The notes below the pieces were generated by a model, which searched no databases, was not told the DNA's origin, and was given only the letters and a program-made list of their open reading frames with translations. A stretch of 27,133 nt of DNA, from contig NZ_JACTOJ010000038.1 of the NCBI RefSeq assembly GCF_032335695.1, positions 1-27,133 on the forward strand, given 5' to 3'. The first letter of the stretch is position 1, and every line of letters starts with the position of its first letter. This DNA is from JACTOJ01 sp032335695 (GTDB lineage Bacteria > Bacillota > Clostridia > Clostridiales > Clostridiaceae). The position numbers and the translations under genes were made by a program. Of the stretch, positions 20,862 through 27,133 are shown one piece after another.

Positions 20862-22301
20862 ATGAAATATTTACTTGGAGGAATAGTCTTATTAGCAGTT
20901 ATTTTCTTAGGAATAATCATAATAAGAGCATTGATGTTTAAGCCTAAAACTGAAAAAAATGAAGAGGCAGCTGATATAGAAATAGATGAAGAAAAAGTTA
21001 CTTATCATTTAGCTCAAATGATAAGATGCAAAACTGTATCAAGATACGATGCTGCCCTTATAGATGAAGAGGAGTTCAACAAATTTAGGCTTCTTTTACC
21101 AAAGATATATCCTAATGTTTTCAAGACTTGCAGTTATGAAAGGGTAGGAAATACAGGAATATTAATTACTTGGAAAGGTAAGAATTCAGATAATCCTACA
21201 GTTCTTATGTCTCATTATGATGTGGTACCGGCGGATGAGGAAAAATGGGATAAGCCACCTTTTAAGGGGATAGTAGAGGATGGAATACTTTGGGGAAGAG
21301 GAACACTAGATACTAAAGGAACCCTATGTGGAATATTGGAAGCGGGCGAATATATCATTGGATTAGGCTTTACGCCGGAAAACGATATATATTTTGCTTT
21401 TGCTGGAGATGAAGAAGTAAGCGGCGATGGTGCGCCTTCCATAGTAAAAGAACTAAAGGCTAGGGGTATACGACCTGCCATGGTATTGGATGAGGGGGGA
21501 GCTGTAGTAGAAAAAGTATTCCCAGGCGTAAAAGAAAGCTGTGCTCTCATAGGCATAGGAGAAAAAGGACCGATGAATTTGGAACTGTCAGCTAAAAGCA
21601 ATGGTGGACATGCTTCGGCACCTCCTCCTCATACGGTTGTAGGAATTTTATCTCAGGCTGTTGTGAAAATTGAAAAACATCCTTTTAAAAGTAAGCTCAC
21701 AAAGCCTGCAAAGGAAATGTTTGATACCCTTGGAAGATATTCTACCTTTGCATATAAAGTAATTTTTGCAAATTTATGGTGCTTTAAGCCTTTACTAGAT
21801 CTTCTTTGCAGACGAATGGGAGGGGAGCTTAATGCTCTTATGAGAACTACTTTTGCGGCTACAATGATGGAAGGTGGAAGTGCACCTAATGTGCTGCCTA
21901 CGGAGGCAAAAGTTGTTGCTAACATGAGACTTTTAGGAACTGATACTTCCAAATCTGCTGCAGAATATATAAAAAATGTTATAAAGGATGAGAATATAAA
22001 TATTAGAATCATGGATGCTATGAATGCATCGCCTTTTTCTAAAACCGAAGGAAAGTATTGGGATAAACTTAAAGGCGCAATTAGAAAAACCTGGCCTAAT
22101 GCTGTGGTATCTCCATATCTTATGGTAGCTTGCAGTGATTCCAGACATTATTGTGAAATAAGTGAGTATGTTTATAGATTTTCTGCTATAGCGCTTAGCA
22201 AAGAAGAAAGGGCATTAATTCACGGACATAATGAAAGAATATCCGTAGATAAAATAATCAACATTGTAAAGTTCTATATTAGACTTATTTCTTCAATATA
22301 A
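20862..22301 (+). CDS. M20 family metallopeptidase, membrane-anchored
   Basis: This 479-aa protein begins with a hydrophobic helix (residues about 4-25) ending in basic residues and lacks a cleavage motif, so it is probably a membrane anchor. The rest is an M20/M28-fold di-zinc hydrolase. Metal-site motifs are MSHYDVVP with H118 and catalytic D120, GRGTLDTKG with bridging D150, GDEEVSG with general base E184 and ligand E185, and LDEGG near 215. The last ligand is in the C-terminal HGHNERI. The dimerisation domain lies between about 225 and 345. The family hydrolyses peptides or acyl-amino acids (carboxypeptidase Ss1, PepV, ArgE/DapE relatives); this sequence resembles the carboxypeptidase PM20 group, with unknown substrate. 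GGAGGA stands 10 bases before the ATG. Confidence 0.9.
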   Translation: MKYLLGGIVLLAVIFLGIIIIRALMFKPKTEKNEEAADIEIDEEKVTYHLAQMIRCKTVSRYDAALIDEEEFNKFRLLLPKIYPNVFKTCSYERVGNTGILITWKGKNSDNPTVLMSHYDVVPADEEKWDKPPFKGIVEDGILWGRGTLDTKGTLCGILEAGEYIIGLGFTPENDIYFAFAGDEEVSGDGAPSIVKELKARGIRPAMVLDEGGAVVEKVFPGVKESCALIGIGEKGPMNLELSAKSNGGHASAPPPHTVVGILSQAVVKIEKHPFKSKLTKPAKEMFDTLGRYSTFAYKVIFANLWCFKPLLDLLCRRMGGELNALMRTTFAATMMEGGSAPNVLPTEAKVVANMRLLGTDTSKSAAEYIKNVIKDENINIRIMDAMNASPFSKTEGKYWDKLKGAIRKTWPNAVVSPYLMVACSDSRHYCEISEYVYRFSAIALSKEERALIHGHNERISVDKIINIVKFYIRLISSI

Positions 22302-22413
22302 AATTTTTCAGGAGAAGATGTTTTTATTGAAAGCTTCAAGCAAGTTATGTAAAATAAAATTGTGTTTAGCATAATATCATTGCAATAATTTATATTTGCT
22401 AGGAGGAAAAAGC

Positions 22414-23337
22414 ATGAAGAATATAAGTATAGGCAACGGGAAAATTATGGGATCTGAAATAGCTCTTGGCTGTATGAGAATGGCCTCCTTAAGCAAGGCG
22501 GAAGCAGAAAAGGTAATTAAGCTTTCACTTGAAGAAGGTATAAATTTTTTTGATCATGCAGATATTTATGGAGGCGGGAAGTCAGAAGAGATATTTGCGG
22601 ATGCAATAAATATGAGCTCTGCCATAAGAGAAAAGATGATTATACAGACAAAGTGCGGAATAGTATCAGGAAAAATGTACGACTTCTCCAAAGGGCACAT
22701 ATTAGATTCCGTTGAGGGAAGCCTGAAAAGATTGAAAACAGATTATGTGGATGCGCTGTTATTACATCGCCCAGACACTCTTATGGAACCTGAGGAAGTA
22801 GCTGAGGCCTTCACTAAACTTCATGACAGCGGTAAAGTTAAGTACTTTGGAGTAAGCAACCAGAATTCTATGCAGATAGAGCTTCTCAATAAATACTTAG
22901 GTGATAACAATATAATAATAAATCAGTTGCAGTTTGGAGTAATGCATACGGGCATAATAGATTCAGGCATTAACGTGAATATGAAGGTGGATAGATCCAT
23001 AGACAGGGATGGCAGCATACTAGAGTATTGCAGGCTTAAAGACATAACTATACAAGCCTGGTCACCATATCAATATGGATTCTTTGAAGGGGTATTTTTG
23101 GGCAATGAAAAATTTCCGAAATTAAATAAGAAAATTGATGAGTTGGCAGAGAAAAAAGGCGTGACCAACACTACCATAGCAACCGCGTGGATACTAAGAC
23201 ATCCAGCTAAAATTCAAACAATAATAGGCTCTATGAATACAAATCGTATAAAGGATATATGTAAAGCCTCCAATGTTGAACTTACTAGAGAAGAGTGGTA
23301 TGAAATATATTTAGCAGCAGGAAATTCATTACCATAG
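22414..23337 (+). CDS. Aldo/keto reductase (YdhF-like)
   Basis: This 307-aa NAD(P)H-dependent oxidoreductase has a TIM-barrel fold. The catalytic tetrad is visible as D47, Y52 (FDHADIYGGG), K80 (QTKCGI) and H118 (LLHRPD). KVKYFGVSNQ near 147-156 and the C-terminal cofactor motif IIGSMNTNRI are typical. The sequence resembles Bacillus/E. coli YdhF-type reductases acting on carbonyl compounds; the natural substrate is unknown. AGGAGGAA lies 6 bases before the ATG at 22414. An in-frame TTG at 22396 overlaps the RBS region and is rejected. It is separated from the peptidase by 112 bases and ends in a strong two-way terminator. Confidence 0.92.
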   Translation: MKNISIGNGKIMGSEIALGCMRMASLSKAEAEKVIKLSLEEGINFFDHADIYGGGKSEEIFADAINMSSAIREKMIIQTKCGIVSGKMYDFSKGHILDSVEGSLKRLKTDYVDALLLHRPDTLMEPEEVAEAFTKLHDSGKVKYFGVSNQNSMQIELLNKYLGDNNIIINQLQFGVMHTGIIDSGINVNMKVDRSIDRDGSILEYCRLKDITIQAWSPYQYGFFEGVFLGNEKFPKLNKKIDELAEKKGVTNTTIATAWILRHPAKIQTIIGSMNTNRIKDICKASNVELTREEWYEIYLAAGNSLP

Positions 23338-23379
23338 TAATTAAAGGCTATGGCTTAAAAAAGCATAGTCAAATTAAAG

Positions 23380-23420
23380 AAACCTGAATGAGTGTACAAT
23401 ATACTTATTCAGGTTTTTTT
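23380..23420. terminator. Bidirectional terminator between the aldo/keto reductase and XRE gene
   Basis: AAACCTGAATGAGT (23380-23393) pairs with 23403-23416 over 14 bp with one G-T wobble around a 9-nt loop, followed by TTTT (23417-23420) on the plus strand. On the minus strand it is followed by TTTAATTTG, and it overlaps the last codons of the XRE gene. A weaker upstream hairpin (about 23346-23370, one bulged G) lacks a T-tract. Confidence 0.88.
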
Positions 23421-24271
23421 CTTAAACTTTCAATAAAATTATACGCAGCCTCATCTTCAGCGGGAGATATTTTTAGATTTCCAAAGGAGGAAGCCTCCAC
23501 ATGGAAGTTCAGCAATTCCTTCAATTTGTCAGAATAAAGCTTTCTATCTAAGCTTACCTTAGAAAATAAAATTTTCTGAAAGCAGGGCTTGCTATTAGCA
23601 TCCGAAGGCAGCGATAATAGAGAAATTCCACCTACATATTTTCCTTTGTTCACATTAGGCTTGAGCATGCTTATATATACATTTCCATCGCTTTGGCTAT
23701 GCAGATTAAAAAATATAAGCTTATCTGAAAGTGTGTAATTACCATCAAACCATTTCACAGCTTTGTCCTTTGAAAGAATCTTAAAAGTAACCTTATCTTC
23801 GGTAAAGGTCACTATTCCTTCATGTATTGCTCCATTTTTAGCTATATTAGTTACAAAAAAATATACATAATATTTATCTTCAAATATTTCAGAATCTATA
23901 AGTTGGTTAGTCCCTAAAAATTCTATATCCGCAGAAGCTAGAGGTACATTTATAAGCTTATCCATGCTTATCTGGTATACCTGGCAAATGTACAGTAGTG
24001 TTTCTATGGATGGAAAAGCTTCCTCAGATTTATATTTAGATAGCAGATCCTCAGAAATGCCTATTTTTTTAGCTAGATTTTTTTGTGTTCCTTCCAGTTG
24101 AATAAGCCTTTTTAAATTATACACAAAAATCTTAGAAGCTTTTTCATACATATCATTCTTTATGCTTTTTACCTCATTAATGCAGGAGGCAGCAGAAGCT
24201 TCACCCATACAGCCCAGCTTATTATTAATTTTTAGATCTAATTCATCTATATCATATAAATCTTTTTTCAA
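23405..24271 (-). CDS. Helix-turn-helix (XRE family) transcriptional regulator
   Basis: This 288-aa protein has a Cro/C1-type helix-turn-helix at about residues 52-108 (GTQKNLAKKIGISEDLLSKY carries the recognition helix, followed by FPSIETLLYICQVYQISMDKL). An unusual 50-residue N-terminal extension, with cysteines at 21 and 30, precedes it. The C-terminal 180 residues are mainly beta-strand-like, without a match I recognise, and may sense a ligand. The start is TTG at 24271, chosen because GAGGT lies 6 bases upstream and no ATG fits. It has its own promoter and lies downstream of the AraC gene on the same strand. Its target is unknown. Confidence 0.82.
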   Translation of the reverse strand: MKKDLYDIDELDLKINNKLGCMGEASAASCINEVKSIKNDMYEKASKIFVYNLKRLIQLEGTQKNLAKKIGISEDLLSKYKSEEAFPSIETLLYICQVYQISMDKLINVPLASADIEFLGTNQLIDSEIFEDKYYVYFFVTNIAKNGAIHEGIVTFTEDKVTFKILSKDKAVKWFDGNYTLSDKLIFFNLHSQSDGNVYISMLKPNVNKGKYVGGISLLSLPSDANSKPCFQKILFSKVSLDRKLYSDKLKELLNFHVEASSFGNLKISPAEDEAAYNFIESLRKKPE

Positions 24272-24305
24272 TTTCTTACCTCTAATTCATTTATTGCTTC
24301 TGCTT

Positions 24306-24335
24306 TATATGTTACCATAATTATCTAGCAGTCAA
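24306..24335 (-). promoter_or_regulatory. Promoter of the XRE regulator gene
   Basis: On the minus strand TTGACT (24330-24335) and CATATA (24306-24311) are separated by 18 bp. The predicted start is near 24299, about 28 nt before the TTG start. The AraC gene ends only 18 bases upstream of the -35. Confidence 0.55.
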
Positions 24336-24352
24336 AAGCCTTTTAAAGAAAT

Positions 24353-25261
24353 TTATAAGGATAAGAAGCTATGATCTATAGGGCTGCAATGAGTATGCTT
24401 TCTATAGTAGGAAGGAGTACAGCCCGACAAGTCCTTGAAGGTTCGTATGAAGTAACTAAAATTTTCAAAGCCTGAAGCAAAAGCAATATCCATAATGGGT
24501 AAATCGGTGGTAACCAACATAATCATAGATTTTTCAATTCTTAATGCCTTTAAATATTCAATAAAAGTCTTTCCAAAATTATCTTTGAAAAATTTGCAAA
24601 AATATTTTGGGGACATGCCAAATTCTTTAGAAATAGTTTCTAGGTATATTCTGTTTTTATAATTATTTTCAATATATAAGGTTATGTTTTTTAGCAATTT
24701 TAATTTATTATGTTCATTTAAAAATCCTTGATAGGTTTTAGAAAGAATCATATTTTCTTCTGCTAAAAGGTACATTATATGCAAGAGTGAAACCTTTGTA
24801 CCAAACTGATAGGCACCATTTTTAGAGTCGTTCATATGAATCATTAAATCCAGCTCTTCACATATTTTATCATAGGCTTTGCATTTACGAGGAAGCTTAT
24901 TTATAAAGATGCTTCGTTTATTGTACAGAGCTTCTATATATGAATTCTCAACATAATCCTTCATTTGAAAGCTTAAATATTTTATAGGAAAGAGGAAAGC
25001 GTAGTATAAGGTATCTGTATCTTCTACATACATTTCATGAAGCTCTTCCTCGTTAATAAAAAGAACATCTCCTGCTTTTCCAGAATACTGTTCATTACTA
25101 ATGTTTACAAAAAGCTGTCCGCTTTTTATATAAATTATTTCTACATAATCATGCCAGTGGTGAGACACAAACATTTTGGCACTAGGATCATGCATGTAAT
25201 AAATTTGGAAGGGATACAATAGAGTTCCATGAAATTTAGTTTCTTTTAAATAATCCTTCAT
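24353..25261 (-). CDS. AraC family transcriptional regulator with N-terminal cupin
   Basis: This 302-aa protein has an N-terminal cupin-type sensor (HHWHDYVEIIYIKSGQ near 34-49, GKAGDVLFINEEELHEM near 61-77). A C-terminal double helix-turn-helix follows at about 200-295 (LETISKEFGMSPKYFCKFFK, then IMDIAFASGFENFSYFIRTFK and the terminal GCTPSYYRK). This is the layout of MsmR/AraC-type sugar regulators. It is divergent from the GH13 glycosidase with 199 bases between them, so the glycosidase is the likely target, activated by a sugar. The start is the second ATG (25261): AAAGGATG lies 6-7 bases before it, while the first ATG (25270) is within that RBS. Confidence 0.9.
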   Translation of the reverse strand: MKDYLKETKFHGTLLYPFQIYYMHDPSAKMFVSHHWHDYVEIIYIKSGQLFVNISNEQYSGKAGDVLFINEEELHEMYVEDTDTLYYAFLFPIKYLSFQMKDYVENSYIEALYNKRSIFINKLPRKCKAYDKICEELDLMIHMNDSKNGAYQFGTKVSLLHIMYLLAEENMILSKTYQGFLNEHNKLKLLKNITLYIENNYKNRIYLETISKEFGMSPKYFCKFFKDNFGKTFIEYLKALRIEKSMIMLVTTDLPIMDIAFASGFENFSYFIRTFKDLSGCTPSYYRKHTHCSPIDHSFLSL

Positions 25262-25310
25262 ATTAAGCATCCTTTATATCAACATTTTTTTAAAATATAG
25301 CTTTTTCTAT

Positions 25311-25427
25311 ATTGTATCAAATTTTTATGTATATTTAAGTTGTTTTGAAAAATAACTTGTGAATATTATGTTATTTTTAATGAATATTTTGCAAGAATTT
25401 ATTTATCTGGATTGATATTATGTTATT
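25311..25427. promoter_or_regulatory. Divergent control region of the AraC and GH13 genes
   Basis: Leftward, a -10 TACAAT (25311-25316, minus strand) fits the AraC gene, with weak -35 TTAAAT 16 bp away. AAAAATAAC (25348-25356) is the exact reverse complement of 25370-25378, a 9-bp dyad with 13-nt centre. The 13-mer ATATTATGTTATT occurs twice as a direct repeat, at 25363-25375 and 25415-25427, 52 bp (five helical turns) apart. The second copy contains TATTAT, a possible rightward -10 without a good -35, as expected for an activator-dependent promoter. Confidence 0.55.
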
Positions 25428-25460
25428 AAAGAAAAGGTTATTTTAGAAGGAGGCTTTAAC

Positions 25461-27017
25461 ATGTCAAAATGGTTGGACAATGCTATATTTTATGAGATTT
25501 ATCCTCAAAGCTTTAAGGATACCAATTCGGATGGTATTGGTGATATTCAAGGAATTATAGAAAAGATAGATTATATTAAGGAACTAGGCTGCAATGCCAT
25601 ATGGTTAAACCCTTGTTTTACTTCCCCATTTTCAGATGCAGGCTACGATGTGGCAGATTATCTTAATGTGGCACCACGCTATGGGACTAACGAAGATTTA
25701 AAGGAGCTTTTTGAAAAGCTTCATGAAAAAAATATGCATATTATTTTAGATTTAGTACCAGGACATACTTCTGTAAAACATCCATGGTTTAAGGAATCTA
25801 TGAAAGCTGAAGAAAATGAATATACACACAGATATATTTGGACAGATAATGTTTGGGGAGATTTTAAGGATATTGCTGGTATTGCAGGCTGTATAAGGGG
25901 AATTTCAGATAGAGATGGAAGCTGTGCAGTAAACTTCTTTTCATCTCAGCCAGCACTTAACTATGGATTTGCAAACCCAACAGAAAGCTGGCAGTTGGCT
26001 ACTGACTCTAAAGAGGCACTAGCAACTAGAGAAGCTATGAAGGATGTAATGCGCTTTTGGCTTAAGATGGGCTGTGATGGTTTCCGTGTAGATATGGCTG
26101 GCTCCTTAGTAAAAAATGATATGGACAACAAAGAAACTATTAAATTATGGCAGGACTTTAGGGCCTTTCTAGATAAAGAATTTTCAGAGGCAGTGCTTAT
26201 ATCTGAATGGGGCGAGCCTGATAAATCCTTAATGGGCGGATTTCATATGGACTTCCTGCTTCATTTTGGACCATCTCACTATTTAGATTTATTTAGAGTA
26301 GATCATCCATATTTCTCAAGAGAAGGAAAAGGAGATATATCTGAATTTGTAAATAAGTATATGGAAAATTATAAGCTTACAGACGGTAAAGGGCTTATGT
26401 GCATACCTTCTGGAAACCATGATATGACAAGAATTGCTCAGAAGCTTGATGAAGAAGAGTTAAAAATAGCTTTTGCTTTCTTGCTTACCATGCCTGGAGC
26501 ACCATTTATTTATTACGGTGATGAGATAGGGATGGATTATGTAGAAAATCTTGTTTCAGTAGAAGGCGGATATGGAAGGACAGGCTCTCGTACTCCAATG
26601 CAATGGGATGATACAGCTAATGATGGATTCTCTGATGCATCTAAAGAAAAACTGTACATAATTCAAGATTCAAAGCCCGAAAGAGCTACAGTAAAGAAGC
26701 AGAGGGAAAAAGACAATTCATTGTATAACGAAGTAAAAAAATTAACTAAATTGAGGCTTGATAATGAAGCCTTGTGCTCAAATGCTTCCATAGAATTTCT
26801 GTATGCAGAAAAGAATTCTTATCCTTTTGTTTATAAAAGAAGCTGTGACGATGAAAAAATAATCATTGTATTAAATCCTTCCAAAGAGAAGGCTTCTTGT
26901 ACACTTTCAGCAGATGAGCTTGGAGAAGTTATTTACTCAAATAACGGAATAGCTAAGCTAAAGGAAGGAATATTAGAAGTTCCAGCTTGCTCAGTTAGCA
27001 TATATAAATATATTTAA
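25461..27017 (+). CDS. Intracellular GH13 alpha-glucosidase/alpha-amylase family enzyme
   Basis: This 518-aa glycoside hydrolase family 13 enzyme has no signal peptide. The conserved regions are DLVPGH (97-102), GFRVD with nucleophile D211, SEWGEP with acid/base E249, and SGNHD with H320 and transition-state D321. QPALN, a variant of the oligo-1,6-glucosidase/alpha-glucosidase QPDLN signature, lies near 163-167. A C-terminal beta domain follows from about 440. It should cleave alpha-glucosidic bonds in short oligosaccharides inside the cell. Trehalose-type or sucrose-type specificities in the same subgroups are alternatives. The divergent AraC regulator suggests induction by its sugar. AGAAGGAGG lies 8 bases before the ATG. 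Confidence 0.92.
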   Translation: MSKWLDNAIFYEIYPQSFKDTNSDGIGDIQGIIEKIDYIKELGCNAIWLNPCFTSPFSDAGYDVADYLNVAPRYGTNEDLKELFEKLHEKNMHIILDLVPGHTSVKHPWFKESMKAEENEYTHRYIWTDNVWGDFKDIAGIAGCIRGISDRDGSCAVNFFSSQPALNYGFANPTESWQLATDSKEALATREAMKDVMRFWLKMGCDGFRVDMAGSLVKNDMDNKETIKLWQDFRAFLDKEFSEAVLISEWGEPDKSLMGGFHMDFLLHFGPSHYLDLFRVDHPYFSREGKGDISEFVNKYMENYKLTDGKGLMCIPSGNHDMTRIAQKLDEEELKIAFAFLLTMPGAPFIYYGDEIGMDYVENLVSVEGGYGRTGSRTPMQWDDTANDGFSDASKEKLYIIQDSKPERATVKKQREKDNSLYNEVKKLTKLRLDNEALCSNASIEFLYAEKNSYPFVYKRSCDDEKIIIVLNPSKEKASCTLSADELGEVIYSNNGIAKLKEGILEVPACSVSIYKYI

Positions 27018-27025
27018 TAGGTTCT

Positions 27026-27063
27026 GTTTTAAATCAGTGTTGATTTTTACACTGATTTAAAAC
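27026..27063 (+). other. Inverted repeat after the GH13 gene
   Basis: GTTTTAAATCAGTGT (27026-27040) is the exact reverse complement of 27049-27063, with an 8-nt loop. The stem lies 9 bases after the stop but is followed by CTTCCTTCAG, not a T-run. It is therefore a weak terminator candidate or an mRNA 3'-end stabiliser. A second small hairpin (CTTCC with GGGAG, about 27063-27080) follows. The remaining bases to the window end show no gene. Confidence 0.65.
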
Positions 27064-27133
27064 TTCCTTCAGTTCGGGAGGCTATGTTTTAAAATGTTGA
27101 TATTATCGTTTAAGTTCTAGAAACTCTTAGGGA

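Overview
The window looks like chromosome from a low-GC, anaerobic Firmicute, most likely Clostridium in the broad sense. I base this on AT-rich sequence, strong AGGAGG-type ribosome binding sites, occasional TTG/GTG starts, an NADH-peroxidase-type rubrerythrin, and a 5S rRNA directly followed by tRNA-Asn. I cannot name the species.

Layout. 1-257: the 3' end of an rRNA operon (5S, tRNA-Asn, terminator). 295-1155: a two-domain GNAT acetyltransferase read leftward. 1389-5841: a carbohydrate ABC importer (lipoprotein, two permeases) behind a LacI-type operator cluster, followed by a separately promoted LacI-family regulator. 5847-6434: rubrerythrin, leftward. 6522-11742: mostly rightward household genes (78-aa unknown protein, ROK glucokinase, CinA, membrane metallophosphoesterase, CPBP protease). 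11916-17213: a RiPP gene cluster (peptide ABC transporter, cytoplasmic subtilase, radical SAM/SPASM maturase, 93-aa accessory protein, cysteine-repeat precursor), bounded by an upstream promoter/dyad and a downstream hairpin. 17247-20412: an ATP-binding protein plus FtsX-type permease, possibly immunity or export. 20413-20757: a gene-free stretch with a triple 11-bp repeat and two tandem copies of a predicted small-RNA gene. 20862-23420: M20 peptidase and aldo/keto reductase. 23405-27017: XRE and AraC regulators read leftward, divergent from an intracellular GH13 glycosidase.

The most interesting system is the RiPP cluster. The 65-aa precursor has ten cysteines spaced exactly every four residues (C20 to C56). 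It is encoded with a 712-aa radical SAM enzyme carrying two C-terminal cysteine clusters, and with a subtilase lacking a signal peptide that could remove the leader. From memory this matches the computationally defined 'CXXX repeat peptide' systems; I know of no established product structure or activity for them. The inferred route is modification by the maturase with the accessory protein, leader cleavage by the subtilase, and export by the ABC protein, which lacks its own C39 peptidase domain.

The second notable item is the pair of tandem small-RNA genes at 20452-20757. Each copy has its own promoter, a hairpin, and a terminator whose loop carries five to seven consecutive C residues. A third theme is compaction: several terminators or dyads contain, or directly abut, an extended -10 promoter for the next gene.
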